Source of the DNA: Talpa occidentalis
Lineage: Eukaryota; Chordata; Mammalia; Eulipotyphla; Talpidae
Length of the DNA stretch: 64,000 bases
Reading direction: 5' to 3'
Assembly (NCBI RefSeq): GCF_014898055.3
Contig: NW_023605194.1
Coordinates: forward strand, 98,153,258 to 98,217,257
Both the position numbers and the translations under genes were made by a program. Below the pieces are notes generated by a model. That model worked only from the letters and a program-made list of their open reading frames with translations, searched no databases and was not told the origin of the DNA. Within the stretch, counting starts at the first letter, position 1. Each line of letters begins with the position of its first letter. Shown here piece by piece: positions 11,318-23,006 of the stretch.

Positions 11318-11578
11318 GGGCCTCCCTGATGGCGCAAGGGGTTAAGCACCGCACTATGAAGCAATCCTCAGCCTCTGCAGCATGGGTTCGATCCCCAGCT
11401 GGCCAGGGAGCAACCCACATGGTGCAGCAGACCTCTCCTGACTCCCCCGCTGCTCCCCTCAGCAGTGTACTTTGGTCAATCTGCCTGTTCTGTTCCCTAC
11501 TCTGTCTCTGGTAAATCCTCTCACCCCACCACCGCCAGTGCCCCAGCTCTTGTATGCATAAATAAATAAATCTTTAAA
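11318..11578 (+). mobile_element. Full-length tRNA-derived SINE, type B
   Basis: Type B head (GGCGCAAGGGGTTAAGCACC) with B box GGTTCGATCCCC, the shared body and an AAATAAATAAATCTTT tail. The 14-bp TSD has one mismatch: AGTGGGAGAGATTG (11304-11317) and AGTGGGAAAGATTG (11579-11592). Confidence 0.9.
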
Positions 11579-11592
11579 AGTGGGAAAGATTG

Positions 11593-12044
11593 AGTGTGCT
11601 TGAAGCTATGGTAGTAGCAGTGGCAGCTGGATTCCCCATGAACAAAGTGACCAAGTGCCCAAAAGAAAAAGGAGGCTGAGGGGCCAGAGCTGGTCACCCC
11701 ATTATACCCATGACCCATGAAGGGGTCAGCATGTGACCACTATTTTGGGTTCAGCTTCCTTTCAATTGCTCTAGATTTCACTTCTGTTTATCTCATCTTT
11801 GCATTATTTTTTTCTCTCCCTGCTGCTGCATTTTTTTGTTGTTGTTACATATAGAAATTTCTTTTATTTAGCAAACATTTATATTTTAATCCTTGCTAAA
11901 TACCAGACAGTCTAGTAAGCTCCTTTAATTTTTACATCATGCAGCTTTGTGAATATAGTAAAAGTCATATCATACACCTTATGGGTAAACTGTATAGTTT
12001 GTGAACTAGTCTCAATAAAGTTGTTTACAAAAAAGGACCAGATA
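11593..12044. other. Unassigned sequence
   Basis: No gene or clear repeat. A GTTGTTGTT run lies near 11837. Confidence 0.35.
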
Positions 12045-12690
12045 AAAAATAGCAAAAGATGTTCTTGATAATATCACACACACAAAAAAAATAATAATAA
12101 TTTTTACATCAGTTTTAAGTTCAAAGCACAATTCATCAGAAGGTCCAGGGTTCCTATATATCCCCTGCCCCCACACATGCACAGCCTCCTTTACTATCAA
12201 CATCTGTACCAGAGTGGCATATTTATTAAAATTGTGGTTGTGTTATTTTCAAACGAAGTCCATAGTTTACATTAAGTTTTTTCAATGGACATTCTTTGTA
12301 CTCTGACAAAGGTATAATCACATGTACCCATCATTATAATATACAGAATAGTTTTACTGTCCTCAAAACCCTCCGTGGTCTTGGATTGATTAACCCCATC
12401 CTTGGAAACAATTGATCTTTTCACTTTCCACTAGTTTTGCCCCTGCTAGGATGTCATGTAACTGGAATCACACAGCGTGTAGGTTCTTTCACTTTGTAAC
12501 ATGCATTGAAGATACTGTCATGCCTTCTCCTGGCGGGATAGTTCTTTTGGGGCGGGGGGATAGCTCATTCTCGTAGCTCCCACTAATACTCCATTGTTTG
12601 GATCTATCATAGTTATTTGCCGTGTTGCCTTTTAGAGACATGTTCTATCTGTTCACCATAGTTGGTGTCTTTTCAGATGACTTTCACCCC
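12045..12690 (-). repeat. Old L1M 3'-end relic
   Basis: Matches from memory the reverse strand of L1M 3' UTR text: GGTCCAGGGTTCCTATATAT, then CAATTGATCTTTTCACTTTC, AACTGGAATCACACAGCGTG and AATACTCCATTGTTTGGATC. A small piece of the same kind recurs at 13735-13800 (AATATTGCTGCTATAAACTT). Confidence 0.65.
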
Positions 12691-15140
12691 AGCCACTAGG
12701 TGCCCTGTTTTGTACACAGACCAGGGAGTCCCAGTTTTTAATTTGAATTCTCTGCTCAGGCCTGGATAGTTTCTCTGTATTTTAATGTGCCAATCTCCAA
12801 AGTGGAGGAATGCATTATACTTTCTTATAAGGCCTTGGTATACATGAAATAATACGTGTAGTGTTTGACACAGGGCCCAACTCAGCACATGTCAGATGAG
12901 TCACTGTTGGCCTGCATTTAGGAGGCTAAATTTTTTTTTGATTGATTATTTTCTGAACCCCAGATGAGACGATTTTTAAAAGCATGCTCTTCTAGGATTT
13001 CTGGAAGTCATATGTGTCTACCATGTCCACATAAACAGAACATTTATAAAAATATAAATTGTTGTCTAACAATATGACAGTCTTGGAGAATAGGACAAAG
13101 AAACTGGTTTATTAATAAAACTGCTAAATTCTGCATGAATAAAGATGAAAATTCAATGCCAAGGCAACACTAAAAATAAAAATTAATTCTTCAACAAAGA
13201 AAGAGTTAATGAGCTATATAGATGCAATAATTTGTCAGGCTTGTGCTGAACTTCAGAAAGCAATTATAACCTATTTCTGCATCTTATAGACATGGACCAG
13301 GTGTTCACATCAAATCAATAATGAGAAAATGTCATTTAGGTCCATCAATGTCTCTCCCAAAGGAGCTTTGATAGCACCAACTTCAAGGAAACTAGCAGAC
13401 TACAATCTTTGAAGCTGAAATTTCTTCTCAAGATATGCCTGAGTGGTTGCATTCAGTGGCATCTCTAGCAAATAAATGGCTAAAAAAAGTTCTGTGAATG
13501 GCATGCCACTTCAAGACCAGGGATTAACCCAATTAAAACATCAGCTGCAAAACATTTGCTATGCACCTTGATAGGAAATGAAGAACTGAATAATAATGAC
13601 CAAATTTGTTGGGTACAGTTACTTAAAAAAAAACAACAACACTCTCTAGAGCATCAGGATTCTGAAGAGCTGATGGATATCACTGTTGAGCAAACATTTT
13701 ACAGAGCTCTGGTGTGATTTAAACAGCAAGTTCTATTGTAAATATTGCTGCTATAAACTTAGGCGTGCAGGTGCCCTTTGGAATTAGTTTCTGTGTCTGC
13801 CTGGCATGATTTTAAGAACTTTATTCCAAAAATGCTCAAATACAGTGTACAGCCTGACATCTTCCTTGATTTTTCTACCAACTAGAGATTCATTACATGA
13901 TCTCATGATCTACCTACATGATCTCTTTTCAAACATTTATGAGCATGGATCAACTGCCTACAGGTCCTGTATGACTTCAAGGGAATAAGTTCATTTATAT
14001 TTAATACTGGCTAGTATCCAGCTTAGATAAAGTAAGCTAGGTAACAGAGAGTTTTATGAGCATGCAATGTGGGACAGGAGATAATTTGGGATCATGGGGT
14101 AATTTCTTAAAAGGGCCAGTCGTGGTTGACTTCCAAAATGGGGATGTTAATCCAACAGATAAGATCAGGAGGTGACATGACACCTTGTAGAGATAAGTGG
14201 AGAAAAACCTGAGAATGATAAAGAGGAATATGGCATTGAAATAGATGGGTGGGTGTCAAAAATGAATGACAACTACTAACAATTTCCTATGGTCAGTTAC
14301 ACAAATATCAAGCATTCAAACCAGGTAGGGAAGGATGACAATATTTTAGGCCGTCTCCTCCCTTCTCTTATCCTTAACCCTACAGGGAAGTGTTAACTTA
14401 GGTGACTGATGCAAAATGTCCCAGCTAATCAAGGGCGGACTCTAAATGGAGTGCAAGTCTCTTGATTTCTGGGTCTCTCTCCCTAAACACTGCATTGTCC
14501 ATAAAAGTTAATTTCTTCATTCCTCTAACCCCACTAGCATTTTACATGACCCATTTTTCTAATTTTCGTTCTTGCATGCATGATTCTCTGCCAAGCCACT
14601 GTGATCATTTGGGAAAATAATATCCAAATTATAAAGTCGGTATCTATAGAACCTGCAGGGATGGAAATTCCGCAACGCTCTCAAGCTTTCTCTCACCCAC
14701 TGGGGACATTTTTAGTTTTCTTTGCTCTGCAGTCTGCCAAGTAACCACAGCATCTAACCACAAATGCAAAAGACAGTCCACTCCAATCGGATCTCAACCT
14801 AACCCACATTCCCAGGCAGCCTTGGAGCCATCTCAACGCTCTTCAAGTTCAGGGTCATGCCTTTTGGAAAACAGCACGTAGCTGTTCCAAGCAGCTCAAA
14901 ACTCTTACGTCTTTTCAGTTTATATTGTGCTCAAAGCCTCAGAAAAAGTCATAGCAAAGCCTGGCAACAAAAGAACTGCTTTTCCTTTTAATCAGAAACA
15001 GATTATTTAGTCCTTCAAACATCAACCATTATTTGTCTAAAGATGAGAGTTTCTATTTGTTTGAAAGTTCCCCATCTATTTGGAAATCCTATGGCTGTGC
15101 CTCTCTGATTTCCCTCTTCACTTCCTACTCTTTTAGCATT
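12691..15140. other. Apparently unique sequence
   Basis: Apart from the small L1M piece at 13735-13800 I see no repeat family, gene or RNA. AT-rich, with no ORF above 72 codons. Confidence 0.4.
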
Positions 15141-15635
15141 AATTCTGCAAGCATTTACTCAGAACATATTAAGTGGCAATTCAAAGATAAATTGAATGTT
15201 CTCTGCCTGTGGGAGTTCACTGTCTATAAAGGAAAGTCCACATGGAAGTAGGGAATTAAACATGACAAATGCTAGAGTGATAAAAAGTTCAAGGTAGGAA
15301 CAGGTATCAGCTGCCCTGAAAGAATCAGAGATGCTGAAACCAAGTAGTGCTGCCTGAGGTCTAGGAGGAATCTGGTTCTCTTGGAGATGCTTGTTTCATC
15401 TGCTCCCTCCAGTCTCTCCCACATGGATAGTGGGTACATCTTGGGTGTGTGCTGGCTCCAGGCTTCCTCCCTTCTGAAAGAACCTGCCCCATGCAGGTTC
15501 CCTGGGCCGAATAGATAAGAGACAAAGAGACAATAAAGAGGGGGCAGCAAGGTCACTGGAGCTTCACCAGGTTGGGGACAGTCTTGAAAAGAAGACACTG
15601 AGCTAGTCTAAGAGAAGAAAATGCAACAGAATCTT
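15141..15635. other. L2-like relic and unassigned sequence
   Basis: 15150-15270 carries phrases typical of decayed L2-type relics (GGGAGTTCACTGTCTATAAA, ACATGACAAATGCTAGAGTG). 15272-15598 holds a 108-codon minus ORF without recognisable features. Confidence 0.35.
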
Positions 15636-15738
15636 GAGAGGGATCAGAGGGAGTGAGAGAGGAGCACAAGGGACTGAGGTGATGGTGCACAGGTGCATTG
15701 GTGAAGGAAATTCTACGGGGACTACACCTGAGGGTGTA
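15636..15738 (+). repeat. Isolated fragment of the young L1 3' UTR
   Basis: About 100 bp closely matches 2800-2903, the 3' UTR of the inverted L1, from GAGAGGGATCAGAGG to ACTACACCTGAGGG. It stops abruptly on both sides and has no poly(A) tail or obvious TSD. Confidence 0.7.
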
Positions 15739-16005
15739 GTCTATATTTCTTTTTGAAACATTCTACACTGAGCATGCATTTGTACTAAGAAAATAACAAT
15801 TTAAAAAATAGAAACAATCTACTGGCTCCTTTAAAAAATATGTCTCAGAGAACACTTCATTTTTTTAATGAGCTAAAGTAATAGAATACAAAATGATATA
15901 ATGCTGCTTATTTGTCTAAGGGTAATAACAAGAAAGGGGCAGGGCTGAGGTTCAAGCCTGAGTCTTCTAACTTGGAAGCTGAGTCTTGTCTCCTCACTGG
16001 CATGC
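15739..16005. other. Unassigned sequence
   Basis: AT-rich spacer between the L1 fragment and the LTR-2 copy; nothing recognised. Confidence 0.3.
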
Positions 16006-16270
16006 TGTAGGGTAAGTAAAAGCATCAGGCTTTTCTGCCCTCCCACCTCAAGAGTGTTGATGGATTTGTGGTTCTGAATGTATGCCTGATGGCGGACACC
16101 TGGAGTAAGGTGTGGGCATGCGTAGGTGGGTACACCTGGGCCAAGAGACCGCATATAAGGCCAGGGCAGCAGGGGATGGTGTGGTGTGGGGCGGCGTGGT
16201 GTGGAGTACAGAGCAGTGTGGTGGCATGCAGCGGCGTGCAGTGACGAACAGCGGAGAACATGAAACACCA
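16006..16270 (+). repeat. LTR-2, copy 2, 3'-incomplete or variant
   Basis: Begins TGTAGGGTAAG and matches copy 1 through U3 (CTGATGGCGGACACCTGG, then a TATAAGG box at 16154-16160). After the TATA box the sequence is GTGGTGTGG-type tandem repeats, different from the other copies. The AATAAA/U5 half is absent and the right boundary is uncertain. No TSD found. Confidence 0.7.
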
Positions 16271-16690
16271 ACGGGTCTGCTTGAACCGGTGATGAACCTA
16301 CCAGGTATGGGATGGTTGCGTTCGTTACACATGCCCTTTACAAAACACCCATCTTGATAACCCAGTTTCCCAACAATGTTCCTCACTGGAGTTGAAAGAA
16401 GGAAACCAAAAATAATCACATGGAAAATACCTCGAAGGGTACCTTGTCTGATGCTGGGTTAGTGTTTTTATCTCTACTATCAGACATGATGGGTCAGATG
16501 CAGATGGGGGGGTGCACCCCTTAATGAGGGAAATATCCACTCCACGCGGTTGTTGTGAGAATTAAATGAAAAATGGCGGTAAGCCTGAATGGTGTGGATT
16601 GCTTGAGTGTTGTAAATTTTCCTACCTGTTGTAAATGGCTCCAACCTATGTTGGTCTAACTGCTGAGGTGATGCCTCTGAGCCTTAATGA
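16271..16690. other. Unassigned sequence after LTR-2 copy 2
   Basis: Could include more of the variant LTR or its internal region. I recognise no retroviral motif and no other repeat. Confidence 0.3.
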
Positions 16691-16694
16691 TGGT

Positions 16695-17538
16695 GTGTTA
16701 GTCAGTGTTCTCCAGAGAAACAGATCTAATACAAGTGACAGATATAGGTGTAGATAATGTAGATCCAAACATAAAGACACAGACACATATACATGTATAG
16801 ATACAGATATGTAAAGAATTTATATTTGTTATAAATTACAAAATGTATTGGCTCACACAGCTATGGAGGCTAAGAAGTGCCATGATCTGTGGTCCAAAAG
16901 TTGGAGGGTGTCGCTGGTGGCTCAGGGGTTAAAATGCAACCTATGAAGCTATTTGCAGCCACTGCAGCACAAGTTCAATCCACCAGCCGGCCAGGGAGGT
17001 ACCCATATGGAGCAGCAGACCTCTCCTGGCTCACCCGCTGCTCCCCTCAGCAGTGTATTTCATCATTCTGCCTGTCCTGTTCCCTGCTCCATCTCTGGTG
17101 AATCCTCTCACACACATACACACCCAACTCTGGCCTGTACCCCAGTTCTTGTATGCATAAATAAATAAATCTTTTAAAAAAAATATTCTCAAAAGTTGGA
17201 GACCCAAGGGAAGACCATACTAATGCCAAAATTCCAGTCCAATCCTGAAAGTAGGAAAGCCAGGAAACCAATGGTATAAGGTCCAGTCTGAGGGCAGGAG
17301 AAGACCGATACACAAGCTCAATCAGTTGGGCAGAGAGAATGAATTATCTTTACCGGATCTTTTTTGTTCCATGGAGGCCCTCGGTCCCCTGGACATTTCC
17401 CAACACCTGCTTTATGTAACCTCTGTTACTAATTCTAATCTCTTCCAAAATGCCCTCACAGATATACCCTCAATAATGATTAACCAAATATGTGGGACCC
17501 CATACCCCAGATAGTTTTATGACCCATAAAATTAATCT
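16695..17538 (-). repeat. Ancient mammalian LTR-like repeat, split by a SINE
   Basis: Shows the common mammalian text GTTCTCCAGAGAAACAGATC, then TTGGCTCACACAGCTATGGA, and after the SINE GGAGACCCAAGGGAAGACCA, ending near GACCCATAAAATTAATC. It is the reverse orientation of the repeat at 39085-39440. I cannot give the family name with certainty. Confidence 0.55.
16907..17189 (+). mobile_element. tRNA-derived SINE, type B, decayed
   Basis: Head TCGCTGGTGGCTCAGGGGTT, B box decayed to GTTCAATCCACC, shared body and AAATAAATAAATC tail. 12-bp perfect TSD, CAAAAGTTGGAG (16895-16906 and 17190-17201). Inserted into the ancient repeat around it. Confidence 0.85.
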
Positions 17539-18047
17539 CTAATGGAATTAGCAATGAAAAATCCAGTTCCTAAGTACAGATCTGAGTTTCAGGTCACTTA
17601 TGTCAACCCAGGAGAAAAATCCCCAGAGGTAACAATAATGACAGCAAACACTGAGGAAAAACAGCATGAAAATAGTTTACTTGTACTAAGTAGTTAGTAT
17701 AGGCCTGAGATCATGTTCTGAACTGCATGTCTACTCGGTTTTTCCCCACAGTTTTAGAAGTAGGTATGTTATGCATTTTGTACATGAGGATGCTGAGGCT
17801 TGGAGTAGTTACTAAGTGTGGAGGTGGGATTCAAATCCATGGCACCAACATTATTTACTTCTGAAGAAACTGGTCATCAATATTTGTAGGTGGGAAAGTG
17901 AGAAAGAAATTAGATGCCTCAGGAAAGTCAATGTTTCCTGCCTTTAAACAGAACTGACTTAATCTAGGGAGAACGACTAATAGGAAGTGGCTCTTCTCAA
18001 ACTGCGATCTTGTCACGATTCTGGACACAAAATGACAGTCCCGCCTT
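17539..18047. other. MIR relic and unassigned sequence
   Basis: 17700-17850 resembles MIR in minus orientation (ATGAGGATGCTGAGGCTTGG, then AGGTGGGATTCAAATCCATG). The remainder is unassigned. Confidence 0.45.
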
Positions 18048-18446
18048 TGGGGGCAGGAAGGACACAGGGCAGGTTTTCTAGGATCCAGCAGACCAGGTAA
18101 AGGAGGAGTCAGAGTCCTCAGTGGTTTTTGCAGGTCTTTTATTGGGATTTACCTGGTACACAGCAGGCAAGGGTGCTGGGGGGCCAGCCTCCCAGCCCCC
18201 CAGCAAGTCTTCACTCTATCTGGGCTCTCCGGTGTTCTCTGCTTCTTTCTTGGCTTCTGCTGCTGCTGGCATCCCCGTGACACCACCCTCAAAAGCCCAG
18301 TCTTAGCCCAGGTGAATCCCATCTACACATGCCCACACCCTACTCCAGGTGCCCGCCATCAGGCATGCATTCAGGACCGCAAGGATCCATCATCTATCCT
18401 GATGGCGGGAGGGCAGAAAAGCCTGACATTTTTTCCTTACCCTACA
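18048..18446 (-). repeat. Solo LTR, family LTR-2, copy 3
   Basis: Minus orientation: starts TGTAGGGTAAGG at 18446, contains the U3 block CTGATGGCGGGCACCTGG, and has AATAAA at 18138-18143 (plus-strand TTTATT). The 3' end near 18048 is decayed. No convincing TSD. The R-region repeat tract is GCAGCAGCAG-like. Confidence 0.75.
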
Positions 18447-19416
18447 CCACCTCATGTCCGTAAGCCCCCAAATGCACCTTCAAAGATGCAGGCAAGCTGT
18501 CCTATCCCCTCTGTGCTTTCTCAGGACTGAAATTGCGGGCAGCACATTGTGTTAACCAAACACTTCCAAACAGTTCAACATTTTAGGACCAGCAAAATCC
18601 AAACTCTCTCTGGCTGAAAACTCCATAGTTGACCTTGAAATTAACACGTTTTCATGAGGAAATGTGCCCCATATGCTTCTGGCTCCTTGCAGGGGGTTTA
18701 TCAGCTGCAGGTTTTAGGTGGCGTCAATGCAGAGGCAAAGCACTGATCGCTGAGGGATTATTTTAAAGGCGTTCTCTGGAAAATAAGGACTCAGGATGAC
18801 CCAGGCAAAAATAATCACTTCAAGATTCCACCTCACTTATGACCAACTCAAGACCAACTGTGTTCTTTTCTGGATCTTTCTTACCCAAGCTTTATTCTAC
18901 TCCAGCTATCCTAGGACTGATTTGTTTGGCCTTTTTCTTCTTATATTGGAAAGAGCTCCCACTTACAAAGCAACAATTATGTGCCAGGAACATTTTAAAA
19001 AAAATAGCTTGATTGTTGTGATGTTATAAGGCCACACAGGGTAACTGATGGGGAAAAAAAAAACTTAAAGAATAAAAACAAGTCCTGCCACCCAGAGATA
19101 AACATTAAATACTTGCTTACAAAATTCTCTCTACACAGCACTGATTTTTTTTTTTAAAGAACGTAGTTTTATTCCATATTCTCCAGATATCGACTTTGCC
19201 TTATCAAATTTGGGGCAAATTATTCAATTCCTTCAAATTGATTTGCTAGATGGGAACACAGGCTAGATCAGCACAGGTGTTTTGGAACAGACAATCAAGT
19301 GGTTCATTTTACTTGCAGAGACTCTTTTTTTAATGTGTCTTGCTGTTAATGATGAGCAACAACTGTGTGGCAGGAAAGGTTTTCATCACCACACCCCAGC
19401 TCATGAAAACATTCTA
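18447..19416. other. Unassigned sequence
   Basis: A weak MIR-like piece lies near 18950-19030 (AACAATTATGTGCCAGGAAC). Otherwise nothing recognised. Confidence 0.35.
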
Positions 19417-19420
19417 TTAA

Positions 19421-19639
19421 CCCTTTGCACTCCGCTGTCCCCTCTCAGGGGACATCGGAATTCTAGCATATCACTCGGATGTCCCCTCTCAGGGGACATT
19501 GCAATTTATTAGTGATTACGGGGAATTGAGGTTATTTCAACACAATTTTTTGAGACATGCATGTTTCCCTGAAGTTTTATCTTGAAATGGCACAAGAAAT
19601 TAAATCAAAATATCGTAAAATGGTTCGGAGTGCAAAGGG
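19421..19639. mobile_element. piggyBac-type MITE
   Basis: 219 bp with perfect 14-bp terminal inverted repeats, CCCTTTGCACTCCG (19421-19434) and its reverse complement (19626-19639). It is flanked by TTAA on both sides (19417-19420 and 19640-19643), the target duplication diagnostic of piggyBac transposases. Inside the left half are two copies of the 19-bp palindrome TGTCCCCTCTCAGGGGACA (19436-19454 and 19480-19498). It carries no transposase and would need one in trans. The identical TIRs and intact TTAA sites suggest it is younger than the hAT relic at 46939. Confidence 0.85.
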
Positions 19640-19643
19640 TTAA

Positions 19644-20201
19644 AACATTTTTATATGCATATGCATATAAAAATCACACTGAAGAACTGGAATACCCCTT
19701 TGTGCAATTTTGACATCAACTTCTTTGCTGCAAGAGCTTGCTGTCAACAGCACAGCAAATTGATTTATAAGTGAAAAGCCACCTTTGTAAACTTCCCCAG
19801 CAATTATATCTTTACCATCAAAAATAGCACTTGCATAGCTTCTCATAAAACATTACATTTACTAAAAGAATTTAATCTTGAAAATACTTTGTTTTCAGAA
19901 TATCCTTCTTTAATAACTCAAAAGAAATATTTCTTCATGTATTTCATTAAACAGAATCTAGAAAGTTCCATAGTTTATGATGATGTAACATAGCAAATTT
20001 CCCAAAATGTGTAATTTATTTTAATACTGTTTCTTCACATATTTGGCAATATTCCTTCCTGTGTTTTACATCAGTGCCCTCTGTCAGATAAATGCATTTC
20101 AGTTTGCTACTTATTTTCCAATTAATATTTTAGTGATAGAAAACACAATGGCATATGACTTTTTGTCTTTACTTATTATCCTTGAGAAAGCCTCTAAAAA
20201 T
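19644..20201. other. Unassigned AT-rich sequence
   Basis: Nothing recognised beyond a near-palindromic TATATGCATATGCATATA (19651-19668). Confidence 0.35.
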
Positions 20202-20298
20202 GTCCTCACTTTGTCAGCACGTAAACTAAAACTAGAAAGATAGATTAACATGTCCCTACACAAGGATGACATACAAATTCGTGAAACATTGCATATGT
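20202..20298 (+). pseudogene. RNU6: U6 snRNA pseudogene
   Basis: Aligns to most of U6: GTCCTCACTTTGTCAGCAC, then ACTAAAACT, AGATTAACATGTCCCTACAC, and AAGGATGACATACAAATTCG before GTGAAACATTGCATATG. The U6 landmarks are degenerate and about 10 nt are missing near the middle. The terminal T-run is lost, so it is not transcribable as a normal U6. Likely an L1-mobilised retrocopy. Confidence 0.85.
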
Positions 20299-20974
20299 AA
20301 AATAAAATGAACCTCTAAAAAGGACGCGCAATATTTCTGACCATATTTAGTAAAGTTTTGTGATGTCCCAGACTGAACATTACATGGCTTTAAAAATCAC
20401 TGAGAAAATTGTAAACATCTGTTGTCATACCCAGGATTAACACAAAGTTTTTAAATGTAATGACGATATAATAAACCAATAGGAAGAAGTTCATCCTCAA
20501 AAATGGTTCAGATAATCAGATAATCATGGACAAAGTTTATCATTAATATTTCAAATATTATTCTTAAAGGTCACTGTTTTTACTAATGTGACTTTTAAAG
20601 AAAAAGGACCCAACCAGAAATAAGAGAGTTAGTGTTGTCATTTTGTTACTCACTCATGCTAATGCTACTAATATTATATGTAATCAGTATTTTTCTTTAC
20701 AAGAATAAGCACTTTTATCTTTTAGGGAAGATTGGCTTACATAAAATCAAAGGGAGTATTCACACATCCATGTATGAACGACAACATACCACCTAATGCT
20801 GGGAATAAATGACCTGGTGAAGGTACCTCTGTCAACCCTCTTTGATATATATATAGAATTATTATTCCTCATTTATAGGAGGTGATAATGACCATCTACT
20901 ATATAGCTCCAATTAGGACACAAGAGTCAGTCTACATTAAATATTAATAAATCTAATTTTTTATGTTCAAATAC
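20299..20974. other. Unassigned AT-rich sequence
   Basis: No gene or clear repeat seen. Confidence 0.35.
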
Positions 20975-21215
20975 TTTAATAGATTTTTTTATCTTTAGGA
21001 CAGCTTTATCTTTATAAACTATGAATACAGAGAACATAATATAAAGAATATAGAATACAGAATATAATAAATACAGAGAAGATAATATAGAAAATTCTGA
21101 AAATTCTCATATACTTCATATCTAGTTTCTCCCATTATTAACATTGTATATTGCTATCACATGTTTGTTATGGCTATAAGACCAATATTGATACATCATT
21201 AACTAGATTAATTTT
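20975..21215 (-). repeat. Old L1M 3'-UTR relic
   Basis: Reverse-strand L1M text: TTTCTCCCATTATTAACATT and GACCAATATTGATACATCAT. It includes a local imperfect expansion of GAATACAGA-like units at 21023-21080. Confidence 0.6.
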
Positions 21216-22687
21216 TTTTTAAAAAATTTAAACAGAAGTTAAACAGAGATAAAAATTCTAATATTTCCTGCTTGTGCCCTAATGGATTTTCTTGCACACT
21301 GCTAATATGACAATGAAAACCACAATTCCCAGAATGCCTTGCTACGAAGACCCTCTCCCACTCTTGCTGAGCCTGTGGTGTGTACATCATCCCCAGTCTT
21401 TCTTGCCTCCCTCATTGTCTCTTTCCTCCTCCTCCATTCCTCTTCACTGGTTTCTTGGATTTTTCCATCCCTGCCTAGATGTAGAAAGAGTGGATTGGGG
21501 ATCAGTGGAGAAAGAAAAGCTAGTTAAACTGCCAGAGAAGCACACACGGATAGAGGACACCTCTGTGTTTTGGTTGGTCTGAGCTGGGCTTGGTGAGCCA
21601 GAGAACATTTGCTAGGGAGATACAAATCATCTCCATCTCTGTTTTTGCAGATGTTGTATAATTTGTGAGCCAACCCTGCGTGTGCCATAAATGAAAGCAT
21701 GTGGGTTATTCTCAGTCCTGCTACATATGCATTATAATTAGTGTCTTTTCTTCCATGATTTGGGAATTGAGTTGCTAGTCTCGATTTGTAGCTGGCTTTT
21801 CTGTGACATTCTGGGCTCTCAGGGAGGAGTCGCAAAAGGATATATGGAGGCTGCTATCCAGGCACCATTTAGAACCAGAAATCTCTTTGGCTCACTATAG
21901 AAATTCTCCAAATAGCTCTATTTGGGAATTATGAAAGTCTAATGAGATAGAGGGTCTAGATGGCTGATGGTGGGAGTATGCCAAATTAAATGTATTATGA
22001 GAAACAAAACAGATTTTCAGAGCCAAAGGGGCACAATAAAAACCTCACACTTAATTCATTGGGAGAAAGTTAGTTTTGTTTAGTTTACTGCAGCAAAGAA
22101 AAAAATAGCTAAGGAAACCAGGAATAAGTGAGAGGGAGCAGGTGAGAGATTCCTGGTGTTTTTAGTACATTTGAGGTGATTCTAAAGAGGATTTAATACA
22201 ATAGAGGTCAGATATGGAATGGATTTTGTCTACAGCAGGAACAATTTGGTGATGGGGAATCTTAATAAATATTAAGAAGGAAGACAAAGGATTATAACAA
22301 ATTATTGATAAAGAAGCAGTAACACACGTTCTGTGGTGCTCTTTGAAGCTAATAGTCAAGGCAGTAATAAGGATTTTTGAACACCATTGCATTTCAAATA
22401 ACAATGAAGAGTTTTGTTTTAAGAAACAAGTAAACAGAATCAGTAATTTATTGCTTCATTTTGATGATGGCAATTTTTAATATTTTGTGACTTCATAGTG
22501 TTCTTGTCTCAGCTGAATTCAACCCTGACTGTAGAGTGGTGATGTGAGAGCATAATCTTGTCTGAGCAAGTTCATATTCTGTGGGTACATCAAAGTCAGC
22601 TACCAGTGCCATTTTTCACCTCCTCACATATTCTCTCTTTACTCCATTGAAGTGGTCTATGATGTAGGTTCTGTTTTTATATGATTT
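21216..22687. other. Unassigned sequence
   Basis: 21290-21600 has the look of a decayed old repeat (AATTCCCAGAATGCCTTGCT) that I cannot name. ORFs of up to 103 codons show no signature. Confidence 0.35.
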
Positions 22688-22702
22688 CCATCACTGTATT
22701 TA

Positions 22703-22991
22703 TTTATGTATTTATGTATTTATGTATTTATTTATTTATACAAGCACTGTGTAAAGTCAGAAGCACAGGAGGGTGAGAGAATCCACCAGAGCCAGAGCGG
22801 GGAGCAGAGCAGGCAGAAGGACCGAAGTACACTGCTGAAGGGAGCAGCGGGCGGCAGGAGAGGTCTGCGCGCCATGTGGGACCCTCCTCCAGTGGCCGGG
22901 CAGCAGCCAGGGATTGAACCGGTGCTACAGAGGCTGCGGGCAGCTTCGCAACCCAACGCTCAACCGCTGCGCCACCGGGGCGGGGGGCCCT
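22703..22991 (-). mobile_element. Full-length tRNA-derived SINE, type A
   Basis: Same head, B box and body as the other type A copies. The tail is expanded to a TTTATGTA/TTTA tract at its left end. The 15-bp TSD has one mismatch: CCATCACTGTATTTA (22688-22702) and CCATCACCGTATTTA (22992-23006). Confidence 0.9.
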
Positions 22992-23006
22992 CCATCACCG
23001 TATTTA

